Source: Onchocerca volvulus (lineage: Eukaryota > Nematoda > Chromadorea > Rhabditida > Onchocercidae). Taken from it: 64,000 bases of DNA. Made by a program: the position numbers and the translations under genes. The first letter of the stretch is position 1. Every line of letters starts with the position of its first letter. The stretch lies in assembly GCA_000499405.2 (NCBI GenBank), contig HG738140.1, positions 2,065,024 to 2,129,023 on the forward strand. Reading direction: 5' to 3'. The notes below the pieces were generated by a model. It saw only the letters and a list, made by a program, of their open reading frames with translations. It was not told the DNA's origin and did no database searches. Of the stretch, positions 1 to 12,567 are shown piece after piece.

Positions 1-3000
1 GACATCGTTTGAGTCGTGTTTCCATCATGTTCTTAGTTGTTTTTAAACGAAAGAAACGTTCCCGAAGAGAAGCCATTGCTTTATATTTGATTGAACTTTT
101 TGTATTATCACTGATAAGAGACAGAAATAGCAAAAAACATAGCGAATATGCTAAAATAAAGTAAGATTCATTTAAAATTGAAGCGTCAAAGACATTTAAA
201 TGTACGTGTACACATACTTCGTAGATAAGAACTTTTGTATATTTATTCAATTAGATCAAATATGACTACATATTTGTATCGATTAAAAAGCTCTCGAAGT
301 TTTTTTTTTTCATTTAATCAGAATAATGATTAGTTTACTTTTTTGAATTTCATGGAAACACTGAAATGACTTTAACGTGAAATAGTGACATCTACAACAT
401 TTTATGTCAAAACTGTCCTATCATTCGATGCTTTATCAAACGATGATTAGTTTTGATTAATTTTAATTTTCTAATCATAAAACACTAAAATAAATGCTGA
501 ATTCCACTTAATTGATTCGGTAACAAAATTTTCGTTCCTTTTATTAGCTTAGTTACATGTGAAAATGTCATCTCAATCTATTTCAGATTTTGAAAATGCA
601 TCGCAATTAAGATTCAGTATATTCAAATACTTATCATTACGGTGCTATGACATGATATTGTGATCGATTTATATGAAAGATGTCACGGTGATAAATCGAC
701 AATATGATTGATTAAAAGACATAAAGAATTATTTAAAATGATAAAAATTACTAAAATACATTTACTTCATAAAATAAATCTTTTTTCACTAACAAATATT
801 TCATAAAAACAAATATTTATTTCATAAAATAAATTTTTTTCACTAACAAATATTTCATAAAAACAAATATTTATTTCATAACAAAAATTTTTTTTCATTA
901 TTTAAAAAAAATCATTCGAGCAGTTAACAAGATTGAATTAGCAGAGCAGAATTCTTTGCATAATTATTGTTGCATATAATTGAATTGTTATATTAAAATG
1001 GCTATTCTCAGTTTAATTCATTGATGGAGGAATGTTCGCTTTCTCCGACTTTAATCGAATTTTTAATATAAATTTCTATTAAAATAATGAAGTTATTTTT
1101 GTGAATAATGCACATTGCCGCATAATTCAGTATTTTTCTTTTTTTTCAATAAAATTTAATGTCACATATCATTGCTAAACATTTTTTCAACTAATGCATC
1201 ATACATCCTAACATTTACATGTCAAATGTTGAAAGCAAAAATAGCAAATTCTTAAGTTTATCTTAAAGTTTATCTCAAAGTTATCGTAAAGTTTCATTTG
1301 TCTTAAATGTTAAGTTTATCATAAATTTAATGAACTAATATTTCGTTTAAAGCGTAAATAGCACTAAAGTTTACTTCAAAATTACTAAATTAATATTCTA
1401 CACAATACCACTTCCTTTTATGTAAAATCGATTAGATTCATTTCAAAAACTTAACAAATGAAAAAGAATTCTATTGTTAATTCAGTATATCTAATTCTCT
1501 TTCAATAATCTGCTGTAAAAAAAAGCTTTTTCAGTAATAACAACAGCAAAGATAGTTGTCGGATCGATAAAAGCCTATGATATCAGCTAGTGATATCAAT
1601 GGCACCAAGTGATATCATGATAAAGTCAAATAAATAATGCTTCTGAGACAAAATCAATAATATATTTGAGATGCGTAGAAATTTAAGAATGTAAAAAGTG
1701 AAGCGCATAGGTTTGGAAATAGGAGTCATTATTGATAAAAATGGCAAAGCGCTAAATCGATAAAGTTGCATTGAAAAATAAGGAATAGGAAAAGCCACAT
1801 AGTTATCATGATGATATATATATATATATAGAGAAATCCAAGGTTGGATGATAGCATAAAAGGCTATTAAAAGCCTATTAAAAAGCCAGCCTTGTGCATA
1901 AAGTAGGAAAGCCTAGCATGAGCCTAGCATTATCAGGCTACATTCCATATAAGATTATAGCAATTCTTTCTCGTCACTCCAACAAATATTAATTCAAATA
2001 TTCGCTTTTACACACACACAAACATACACACACACACACATACACACACAATTATCATGTCATGTCACAAATTAAGTAATTATGCTTATTTTATAAATTA
2101 GCAAGGAATGACTTTTAACAATTTTTTAATTTAAAAAAAAAAAAACAAAAATACACGTATCTCGTCTACTTACGTAGCTATAGTACGATGTGAAATTTCA
2201 AAATAATGCAGATTGACTTTTTCGATTTATTATATTGCATATTTTAACGTGAATAATTTGCTACAACAAAAAATTTTCAACAAAATATTTTCTTCTAACT
2301 TATAAAAATAATGCATTTCAAGCATTTAAATTGTTCGATATCGTAACCGTTTAATTTTTACAACTTTCTGAGAAAGTTGTAAAGCCTGATTATTGAGGAT
2401 TTACCAATGCTACATTATATTTAAAAGTAAAACAAATGAAGGAATAATAATGAGAAAAAAAAAGAATAAAACTTTACAAATAAGAATTTCGATGCAAATT
2501 TTTTACTAATTTGTAGTAAAATTGAAAATGAAAATGATGTTGTCAATAAATTGAATGATTATACTGTTATTCAATCTACCTTTCATTCTATTCTTTATTT
2601 GGTATGATAATAAATCAAAAAATCTTTTGTGAGAAATAGAAGGAAATATTTAAAATAAAATTTTGACGATTTCACTTAGTATATTTACTTCAAAAATTTA
2701 CATCAAAAATGTCACGAATTGGTTGATTTTTTTTTCTTATACATGAAGATTTCATTGAATATAAGAATGAATTAAATTATCCTAAATGATGTAACATTAA
2801 ATCATAAAGTTATTTCTCTTGAATTTGATTTCCCAACAATCTTCGTCCATTTTTAAGAGATATCATTAAATGATAAAAACATTTTATCATTTAATGATAT
2901 CATTTTATCTTTTTCTGTACAATTAATAATTTAAATAATAATTTCATACTTTCTCTGATATTAAAAGATTATAAAGCGGAAGATTTGCAAGACTGTATTT

Positions 3001-4055
3001 TTCTGCAGTAATTTCTACTTTTGAATTCCAGCACAGTTTCCCCTAAATTTTACTCTTTTGAATTCGATTACATCTTCCACCAAATTTTATTCATTGGTCC
3101 AGGTTCATAACCTATAGTTTTCTTGTGTTCCTCTGATCGAACTTTTACGATTTCTAGAACACTTACTTTCATTCATTTATAACTGATATATAATTTCGTT
3201 AATCTGAATCGTAAATTTTATTTTATTAGGAAACAAATTTTTTTCATCATTTTAAAGGGATTATTTTAAGATCAATAAAAGATCAAATTTATGCTCGAAA
3301 ATATTGCGAATAGTTAAAGAACAACAACAAAAGAGCAACAGCAATCATACATACGCATAAAATCGATTCATATCTTTTCAGTAAGTTCAAAATAAATACG
3401 AATAAGAAGTTTACGATTAAAAAAGAAAAAAATCATAAAAAAGTAATTTCATCTTTTCATTCAATTTTAAAAGGCTGGCATTGAATGAAAAATATTCTGA
3501 ACTACTATGAGAATTTTCATTTTCCTAAATGTAACTGTTACAAGAATGCATCCTATTTCACTTTTTTGTTTGCAGCTTTTAAAATATCAATTTTCTAGTG
3601 TGCTTAAGTTTGAAAAATTGTTACAAAAATCGATTTTTCGGTCATATCTTAGAGGAAACTAAGAAAAAAAAAAAACACACACACACACACACATTGATCT
3701 TGTGAACCCTGTATTTGAAGAAGCATTAAGCGAGAAAATTCTGAAAGTAAAGCAGAATAAAAGGCACGGAAATGAAGTAAATGGCCAGGAGAATTTTACA
3801 TGAATTATAACGACTAAAAGAGATCAGTGAAGAAAACATTTGCAATATAATAATCAAACAGATTAAATGATTTTTTTGATTTTAATTAATAATTTTAAAA
3901 ATGATTTAGCACTCCCTCCATTGAATAAAAAGATGGATAAATAATGGAATAGGGATTTCTTCGAAAAGATTTTGAAGATTAAGTTGCAGATAAAACTTTT
4001 TTCTTACTGAACCAAAAACCACTTTCCTCGAAAATTTATAGATTCCATATCACTT
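1..4055. other. gene-poor AT-rich intergenic region
   Basis: I see no supported gene. The stretch holds microsatellites, namely a TA run near 1813-1831, a CA run near 2010-2049 and an AC run near 3673-3692, plus a short tandem duplication near 766-900. Scattered copies of the word GATATCA occur at 1575-1620. The only open frame over 60 codons (minus strand, 1583-1798) is hydrophobic and has no splice context. The region is downstream of the importin-like gene and may include its 3' UTR. Confidence 0.6.
766..900. repeat. tandem duplication, 54-55 bp period, about 2.4 copies
   Basis: The word TTCATAA followed by a CACTAACAAATATTTCAT block recurs at 766, 821 and 875. The first two units are nearly identical and the third is truncated after about 25 bp. 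It lies in intergenic DNA. Confidence 0.85.
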
Positions 4056-7000
4056 TTACACCATAGTTCTAATATATTTATGTACATAGTTTATTTCTTT
4101 TCGGCTTTTCATAGTTTTCTCGGCTTCTTTGCTTGTTTGGCTTCTTTGTTTGTTTGCCTCATTCTTATTATTATTACTTGATTGAATATTCAGATACATA
4201 TTGTATATTCCTTCAGCCAACTTTCGTATATCGTAGCGCTCGCTATTCATATATTTTGCAATGAATTCATAGGCTTTCGATTCCTGAAACACAAAAATTA
4301 ATGCTTTGCAGAACTTTAACTAATCTTGGTGCTTCTTCCATTAACATCAGTCAAAATTTGAAAAAATTAGAAATTATGTAACATCAATGTTCAAAATTTA
4401 ACAATTCATCACAATAATACTGAACTTCTCAAGATGCCATTAGAAGAGAGCTAATGACGCTTCAAAATGCGTCAAAATTTCAAACGTTAAGAAACGGAAT
4501 TTCATTTAAAAACGAACTCTAATATATTTAGTTGCCAATTTTAGCCGTCTCTCAGCTTGTTCTTCCCGTATTGAACATGCTTTCAATATATAACTCATAA
4601 ATGTAAGGGCGCATAATATATAATCGTCATTTTCACTTATGAGAATATTACATATTTTTTCAAGGTATATTCGATCAGATAATTTTATGAAATCACTTCG
4701 GTTAAGATGATAAAGCATGAATTTTAATGCCATGCAAGCTTCTTTTTTGTAAGTTCCGGTACCCTAAAAATTTTGATCCAGGTCAAAGTTCAAATCAATT
4801 TCAAACCATCTACAGTTCCATAACACTTCAACTCAAATTTCTTAAAATATAACAAAGTGAATTAACAAGTTGCAAATCTATCTATTAAAATGGGAAATTA
4901 TTAAATATCATTTTCGGACAGCAAAATAGAGTATAGCAAACGAACTGTTACAAGCATTATTCTGACAGAAACATAATACTTTAACGAATAATAACTAATA
5001 GGTCTGATGGGTTCTTATATTTAATATATAAATATGTTAAGCAGATTGTATTTAATTCAATACAGTAGTGTATAAATGTAATTTTCCTGTCAGTTTTCCA
5101 ATCTTTTTTTTTTTAAATAATTCCCACTCACCATTTATTTATCTATTTTTCTAAAATATTTGATTAAAATAACTTGCTTCATCCAGAAGTCCAAAAAGCA
5201 ACAATACTAGTCCTGATTCCAGGACGACTTCTACATATTTCTTCCTAGAGAGAAGAGCTGTCAAGAATAAACAAGTTTGGAAACCAAAATGAGGAGTCGA
5301 ATACTGCGCAAGAACAGGCAAGATTTTTTTAATAAATCCAGCCTTAACGATTGCCTGAAACAATGATTCACATCAGCTTAAGTGAAAAATATAATTTTTA
5401 ACTTCTGCTTGCATCTTTTACTTTGCTATATCATCATCCTCTTATAATGAAAGTCTATTACGAAAACGAAAACCCAGAAAAGTTTCTTTATTATTTCATA
5501 AATACTTTGCTAGAAACAGACAATTTATTATCTTTTGATTAAAGATCGGAATTTGGAAATCTTCAAAAGAGATTAGTAGCAGATTTACTAGCATATTTTT
5601 CGGAATAATATAAGACTTATTTAAATGAAATAAAAAGAGTTTGTACGGGGAAAGAATAAGAATTACATCGGTATTGCAGCTAAGTTGTCCCGCAAACTGC
5701 GAAGTAATATCAAACGCAACTTTAACTTCATCACGATATGGGCTGTCGAGAAATACCAAAATGAGTTCTATATAAGTGTCATCAAAAGCGATAATAACAT
5801 CATTATCACGAGCCACTTCAAAAATAGCGGTCAAAGCCGATAAGCGAACTTCCTTATCCTGAATACCATTATTTCAAAAATAAACACAGCAACAATTTTA
5901 TAATTGACAAGTTCCACATTAAAAGAAGAAATTTTAACTGCTGAGTACTATTAAAATGCGAGAAGATTTCCGAAAAAGAAAGCGCTCTAAAGAAGAATCG
6001 AAAGTTATTAAAGGATGAATAATCTGCTACAAGCTTAAATAAAAGATGGTATATTAAAAACAAACAAAAATTGCGAAATGAGCTAAAAAATGAAAAATTG
6101 CAAAATAATTTAATTACGATGCTCTCTTGCAATTATCGATGGCAAAACTGCTCACGAACATTGTATTGAAATTTAGATTGGCTTTCTTAGGATCTGACTA
6201 CAACTAGAATGTATGCATAGAAATGCAAATGAAAAAATCAACCTGATGTCGCAAAAAATAACGAGCACAGTTCATAGCACGTTTTAGAATGACTTCCGGG
6301 ACTGGTTTAGGACAACATAAATCTCGCAGAAAGAATGCAACAGCACGTGCAAATTCCGTAGATATCGTTTGATAATATTTCGACAGCAATTCGCTTACAT
6401 GCAGTGATCCATATGATGCAACAAGATCTCGTAAAGCAGCACTTTTGATGGCAATTTTCGAGCATGTTTCAATGCCCTGAAAATTTTTTATGCAACAGAA
6501 CTTCGAATAATAATGCAACATCAGTATTTTTTAAGTTATGTTAAAGTCAGTAAACGAAGAGCTGAAAACTTTTGAGCTTTATGTAACTGAAGATTTCAAG
6601 ATGATTCATAATTGGAAACTACTTACTCAACAGTAAAAAATATGGCATTGCTATACCTCCTGAACGATGAAGAGCGTGTCACATTGCAATGCAGATAAAA
6701 GATTTGTCAATAATCCTCGTGATATCAAATTTCGTATTTGCTTTTCATTCATATGTGCAATAATTACTGACACCGCATGAACTGCATAATACTGGATAAA
6801 GGAATTCTGTAATGTAAATCTTCAAGCAATTTATTAATAGAAGATGTGATATAATATAATGAAAAAATGCAACAAAAGAAACACAAAATTGTGTAAGTTC
6901 ATTTAACTCTTCTCTATTTTCCTCCTGTTGTTGACTATGAAAGAAATGAATATTTTATTTTTATTTTTAGAAAAAAGAACATCAAGAACAAACCTCTGAC

Positions 7001-7727
7001 TGAATTCCCTGAATCACAAATGCATCCAATCCTTGACGGCAAATTTCATCAATTGGTGGTTTATAGTTATCGACAAGTTCATTGAGAAGTTGAAAAGCGC
7101 GTCGAGTAAGTTCTACCGTTGGCTTTGAACAAAAAATATTCACAATTTCTTTAACGCTTGGTTTATAGGAATCTAAAAACAGAATATTCCGAAAAAATTC
7201 TGAACATGATCAAAAGCTTAATGAGAATCGAATTATTTTCAGAAGAACTATGCTATTTAAGCATTCATATCTTCTTTTGCATAAATTGCCAATTGTTTCG
7301 AGATTATATTATTAAAAAGTAAAATAAAACATCTTTGCATCCTATCGAAAATAATTTCAATTTCATTCAATTAAACCATCAAATTATTAAATTATTAGCA
7401 TACTTTCCAAATTTTTTTTCTTTTTTTTTTTGGAATGAAGATACAATAGGTGTTTCATGTGTAAGAAATGGTTTTCAAAAGATTTTTTAGGAGAATCAAG
7501 TTCAGTTGAAACTTACCATGAGGCTTACTTTTCGATTTCAGGCATGCCTGACAATTTACAGCTTTAGCTGAGTACAATGAACTACTGGTACTTGAAATTT
7601 CTTGATAGGATTCATTATCCACATGATCGGAATTTCCATCAAATTCCGTTTCTGTCTCTGCTCCCGTAGAATGCACCTGTTTTGAATCATTTTTTTTGTT
7701 TTTGCTCTCTTCTTTTTTTCTGCCCAT
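4056..7727 (-). CDS. divergent importin-alpha-like armadillo-repeat protein
   Basis: Eight exons read right to left: 7727-7517, 7172-6994, 6806-6657, 6476-6243, 5858-5667, 5354-5178, 4763-4518 and 4283-4056. They join in phase to 538 codons plus stop. From about residue 71 the protein is a run of helical ARM-type repeats. The order of blocks follows importin-alpha: a KPPIDEICRQGL block, then FLRDLCCPKPVPEVI, then VRLSALTAIFEVARDND. Importin-alpha carries NLS cargo with importin-beta. Here no tryptophan is present anywhere, so the WxxxN arrays that hold the NLS are gone. The N-terminal 70 residues are Lys/Ser/Glu-rich (start MGRKKEESKNKK) and show no clear importin-beta-binding arginine cluster. 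The intron between exons 6 and 7 uses a GC donor. It may be a germline-type divergent paralogue like those of C. elegans, or an ARM protein with another job. Confidence 0.85.
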
Positions 7728-8478
7728 TTCTTTTCTGTTCTAATATCGTTTATGGATAAGATAACCGTAGATAAAATCGATTATAAAACGATAAATGGCA
7801 ATTGAATCGTAATGCATATCGCTTCGAACTATCAATTCATTCATAGAATAAATATCAATAAAACTTATATCAGGAAATCTGGAAAATATGGAATAAGGAT
7901 TGAGAAGCTAATGTATGTTGACAGGCAAGGAAATGATTTCTTAAACTTTAAACAACCTAATCCTGAAATTTCAAATAACATTTACATCTTTGTCTGATTT
8001 GATGAAATGGATAAGAATCTTCGTTCTACCGTAAAATATATCGAGTTACACCAGTGCATTAAAAATTCTCAATATAGTTAATAATATCGCGGATATCGTT
8101 TTTATACAATACAAAATTAACCAAAAATAACAGTAAAATCATGAGGTCAGACGAAAATGACCGCTCAACAAGTAGTCCTTTAGGTCAACTTTAAACAAAA
8201 ATAACGGATGAATTCATCATACTTCGCTCGTTAACGTACTCGAAACGCGCGGGCTAAATATGATTTTGCACGAACGAATTTTTTTTCACGTTGCGCGATT
8301 TTTTTTTAGTCGACGTATTACGCATGGCAATGCTATTATGCTATATCATCTGTGACATATATTATACAATTGATTCTACGTGTTAAATTTGTGTAATAAC
8401 CCGCTTGTAACATGAAGAATAAATTAGTGATCCATTTGTTTGGAAATTGTCTAATAATTGTTTGTAATTTATACAATC

Positions 8479-8630
8479 GTTTTGGCGGTAAACATGTTTA
8501 TTCTTTTGGCAATAAACATACTGGTCCTTTTAGTGGTAAATATGTTTATCGTTTTAGCGGCAAACATTTTATCCTTCTGATGATAAACGCGTTTATCCTT
8601 TTGGCGGTAAACATGTTCATCGGCTTGTTG
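8479..8630. repeat. minisatellite, about 24-bp unit, six degenerate copies
   Basis: The unit is close to TTTTGGCGGTAAACATGTTT followed by ATCC. It recurs with substitutions such as GGCAATAAACATACT, AGTGGTAAATATG and AGCGGCAAACAT. It is richer in G than the flanks. The same core, in 32-bp spacing, is found at 44387-44480. Confidence 0.85.
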
Positions 8631-8797
8631 GTCCCTTTGAAACTACCTTCGTACTGTTTGATCTCCTTGTTTACAATAATTACATCTGTCGGATTTTCCC
8701 GACATTACCGACCGAAAGAAAACTGAGAAGGAAAGAATCAGGGATATTTTGTTTTTGCTTGAATTCATTATTTAATAGCACTCGTGTTTCGTATAAC

Positions 8798-8925
8798 GAT
8801 TATTAAAGAAATATCTAAGTAAATTGACTACTAAATTATTCTTTGTTACAAATGATTATTAGAGAATATCCAAGTAAATTGATCACAGGGTTATTCTTCC
8901 CTTCGGCGCTCATGGTGGAGAATAC
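8798..8925. repeat. 55-bp tandem duplication, member of a dispersed family
   Basis: The blocks starting CGATTATTAAAGAAATATC (8798) and TGATTATTAGAGAATATCC (8853) are diverged tandem copies. The second copy and the bases after it (GGTTATTCTTCCCTTC..GCTC) closely match 38545-38620, so this is part of a dispersed element. Confidence 0.8.
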
Positions 8926-9001
8926 TGTTCAATTGAATTATTGTTGGACTGCTGCTACTCCATGCAATTCATTCATTTTATATAAGCTTATGGACGATCG
9001 T

Positions 9002-9244
9002 TTATTTTTTAGTATAGAATTTTTTTTTTTTATATGTTATATAATCGACATATTTAATTTTACATAGAAACATACTGGTAGCACAAAACTGTGATACCAT
9101 TTCGGATTTGACTAGATGGCCAGCAACAATGAAATTAAAAACTGTAGTTGTGGCACATGAAATGTTCATACTGAAATAGAAATATGTAGTAGATTTGATA
9201 TGCACCGAGTCAACAGACATTTTATCATAATCAAGTCCCGACAT
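9002..9244 (-). CDS. doubtful 80-codon open frame
   Basis: An ATG-initiated frame reads MSGLDYDKMSVDSVH at its start and contains AGHLVKSEMVSQF. It has a balanced composition for about 65 codons and then falls into a lysine-rich A/T tail. A good acceptor (TATTTCAG, minus strand) sits inside it, so part may be an exon, but no partner exons were found on either side. I do not recognise it. Chance is a fair alternative. Confidence 0.2.
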   Translation of the reverse strand: MSGLDYDKMSVDSVHIKSTTYFYFSMNISCATTTVFNFIVAGHLVKSEMVSQFCATSMFLCKIKYVDYITYKKKKFYTKK

Positions 9245-10525
9245 TTTAAAAATGATACAGTAATTTCATCTGCAATCGTACGAGCGAGTAAAATTTTACC
9301 TAATCGATTTTATGTTATATAATAAATTCGTACAAATAATGTAAATCCATGTATCTTAAATAATTTTTTATATAATTAAATCCATAGATTTTTCGACATA
9401 TGTTACGTAAATCCACATATTCTATTTCACCTAGAAACATAAAAAAAAGTGAAGCTTAAAAAAGTTATTGTCCGTCTGCTATTCCATTTTTCGATCTGTT
9501 AGTGATGATTATGAAATTTCAAACAATAAGTTTAATAAAAAGTGTTGATAAAAACTTAAGAGATTAGCTTCTAAATATTCAATTTTTAACTTTTTGATAC
9601 TTGGTCCTGGTTAAGTAGTACAATACATTTTTTGGAATAACAATATGAATTTTCCGGTCCTTTGATTCTCTCCATCGTTCACTACATGTTCCACGATCCC
9701 TTCGCGATTTAATGTAACTTTTTTATCACGATGGTCGAAATTCGGAATTTCGCAAAGAAATTAGTGATGATGTCGGAAAACAATGCAATTTCGATTCAGA
9801 AAATGCAAGTAAAATTGAACAAATTTCTCTGACATAGCAATTCTTTATCTTTGAATTTATCCACAGATTCATTCATAATTTCACTAAATTCCGGCCACGC
9901 GATTGAGAAGCTAAAAATTGAACGAAAATATCTCTATTTTATTCGTTGAATTCGGATTATTCCGAAGAGAAGATCAGTATTTAATGGAAATGGTAAGCAA
10001 TACTGGTCAGTCATCTTTATGTTGCGCAATTTCTCCTTCCATAATATTTTAAAACTATTTGTATATTCTTTATTTCTTCATTTAATTCAAATTTTTCCTT
10101 CACTCTTTCTGCCTTTATTTTTCTGTACATCTTGTTGTGATAAATGAAGTCTTATTTTAAATTTGAAATTCAAACTTAGAAATGATCCAAAATAGATTTG
10201 TTACTCCCTTCAAAATGGAATAGAAAAATTAAAATATAACTATTTCGTAGAATCTTATAAATACTAAAGGGAACAGTAACAAGAATCTCGAAGAATAATT
10301 GTTCTCAAAAAAGATTAAAGTTTTAGTAAAGTCGAAAACAGTATTGAGAACATGAATTATTCCCTTATGTTTGGATAATTATAAATTACTAAATATTTGC
10401 ATGTTATTAAGATGTATATTTGATTATTTTCTGATGCATGCACATCATTTTCAAAATTATAAAATTGTTTAACTAAAAAATGAGACTCATTCGCTTATAT
10501 TTGATTGTCGACAGCGGTGTGACTG

Positions 10526-12567
10526 ATGAAAGGTGGATATATGACTATGAAGAAATCTGAACAACCTTCAGTTTCTCCGCAGAATATTAATTTGTCATCT
10601 GATACTACACAAATCGTAACGCCACCATGGTCAGGTAAAATGAATTGAATAACTCTTTTCTCTGTTCGAATTAAAGCTTAAATTTGATTTTAAATAAAAT
10701 TTACAAACAAGAACAGAAATGATCAATAAGTAACGAATATAAGAATAATTGAATAAGAAATAATAAGAGATGTGGAAAAAATGCTATGAGGAATCTTCCA
10801 TCAATGTATTTATACTGACAAAAGCAAATTTAAAGTTAAATTAAAATTTGAGACATTTCAAGTTTATCTTATAAATTTAATCGATCATCATTGGCGCCTT
10901 CAATACCTGCAATAAAAATTATTCGCAAATACTATGTTTAACATCATTTTCAATCTTTCAATGCATAAATTTTTACTTGAGAAGCTCAAAATAATATTGC
11001 TTGGAATCATATAATTCAATACAGCAATTAGTTTGTTATTTCATGAATTTATCTGAATGATAAGTATTCAAATTTTAATTTTCTCATATTTTGTTATTTG
11101 TCAAGTTTAACTATCATACTATCAATACAATTGTTTTATAATCGTCGAAATTTTTTTTTTACAATTAATTTTTCATGTAATTACTTATTTCATTTTCTTT
11201 CTTAACTTCCGAAATTTTCATTCAGAATCTTCATTGTTATTTGGTGGACGTAAAGCGCGATATCTACCGTTAACACTAAATCGTACTAATAGAATGGAAG
11301 AAATTCCTTATCGAATAGTTATGCTTGGTGATTATTCTAGTGGTATTAGTTTGCTACGAAATGAATTGATACAATTAGATTCTTTCAAAAATATTCCATT
11401 TTCTGTAAGTATTTTTAAAATTTTGAATCACAATTTATATCTTCATCATTTGTTACAATGATTGTAAGATACGTAGAAAATGCATATTTAAGAATAATTT
11501 TAATTTTTAATCTTGCTTTTTAAAGAGACAAATTGGACGAAGATAAGTATTCGAAAAAATCTTAGCAATTAAAAGACGACGTAAATATATGTAATTTTAT
11601 GGTTGATTTTTGTTTTAAAAAAATTTGTCTTTTTTTTTTTCTTCAATCAATACTCATAATATTTATTAATTAAAAATGAACTGGAATTGATGATATAGAG
11701 TGCTGAGTGTTGTACAACAATAACGCAAGATGAACGTGAAATGCAAATGTGGCTTTTTGTTAATTTGCATAATTTTGAATTATTTTGTGAACAATGTACC
11801 GAAAATATCGATTGTTGCATAGCATGTTATTCGATTACAGTTGCACAAACTTATCGAAATGTTATCGAAAAAGTTAAGTTGAATTTTCAATTATATAATT
11901 GTTACAATTTCAAAGAAAAAATTGAATTTTTATTTTTTAAACATTCCTAATTTGTATGAAATTTTTACTTCTAAAACGCTTATTGTTTCTTCTTATTAAT
12001 TTCATCTAACAAATTGTCAGTAAAATCGCAAATTTGTGATTTTATAATTAACAAATATATTATTTATAGTGGATTCCCAAATTTATGGATAAATTTCCTG
12101 AAAAGCCAATCATTTTGTGCGCATTGAATAATTGCCGAGAATGTACATGTAAGAGCGGTATTCATGAAATGATATTTCAGCATAATTTCAATTTTTGCAC
12201 CAATAATCTTACACAAATTGATATTTCCATCTTCGATAAGGTGATTTGATCAGCAAATGATAATCATCATAATGAAATTTAACATTTGTATTTTCATCAT
12301 TTTGATTGAAAAGTTTAATCCAAATAAATTTTGAATTTGATCCAAATAAATTGAGTATGATCAAAAAGTTTGATCAAATTGAAGTCTGATCAAAAAGTTT
12401 GATCAGTAAATTCTGATCAAATAAATTTTGAAATTTCATGAATTATCAAGAAATTTTCATTTCAGCGTAGTATGCAAACATTATACAATTGCATAAGAAA
12501 TATTTTAAATAATTCGAAATTTAAGCAAACGAAGGAGAAAAAAGTGACAGCTTGCATTCTAATGTGA
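10526..12567 (+). CDS. degenerate Rho-like small GTPase with CaaX box
   Basis: Five exons (10526-10634, 11226-11404, 11699-11872, 12070-12240, 12466-12567) keep phase and give 244 residues. The ATG at 10526 is the first in frame after a stop at 10520 and follows a likely trans-splice acceptor ending at about 10512. Residues 64-78 read PYRIVMLGDYSSGIS, the beta1/P-loop position of the Ras superfamily, but the invariant P-loop lysine is Ile77. The later block IACYSITVAQTYRNVIEKW followed by IPKFMDKFPEKPII matches the Rho pattern around beta4-alpha3-beta5. The DTAGQE switch II motif is replaced by NLHNFE. The NKxD/TQID base-recognition motif is replaced by ALNNCR. The C-terminus has a Lys cluster and ends C-I-L-M, a prenylation CaaX. 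It probably sits on membranes but should not bind or hydrolyse GTP normally. The extra N-terminal 60 residues are Ser/Thr-rich. Confidence 0.85.
12303..12430. repeat. degenerate intronic repeats around TGATCAAAAAGTTTGATCA
   Basis: In the last intron of the GTPase-like gene the words GATCAAAAAGTTTGATCA and CCAAATAAATT recur two or three times in mixed order. The first is an imperfect palindrome (TGATCAAA...TTTGATCA) able to form a hairpin. Confidence 0.7.

Larger units (their letters stand above)
7728..10525. other. intergenic region between divergent genes
   Basis: The region separates the importin-like gene (-) from the GTPase-like gene (+) and presumably holds both promoters. It contains a 24-bp minisatellite (8479-8630) and a 55-bp duplication (8798-8898). 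A patch near 8220-8330 is less AT-rich, with CG dinucleotides. Open frames at 7812-7997, 8412-8726 and 8843-9067 overlap these repeats or lack splice context and are not called as genes. Confidence 0.6.

Noticed and set aside
8412..8726. 104-codon frame with repeated FGGKHVY-like peptides
   Set aside because: The peptide repeat comes directly from the 24-bp minisatellite, which keeps one frame because its period is a multiple of three.
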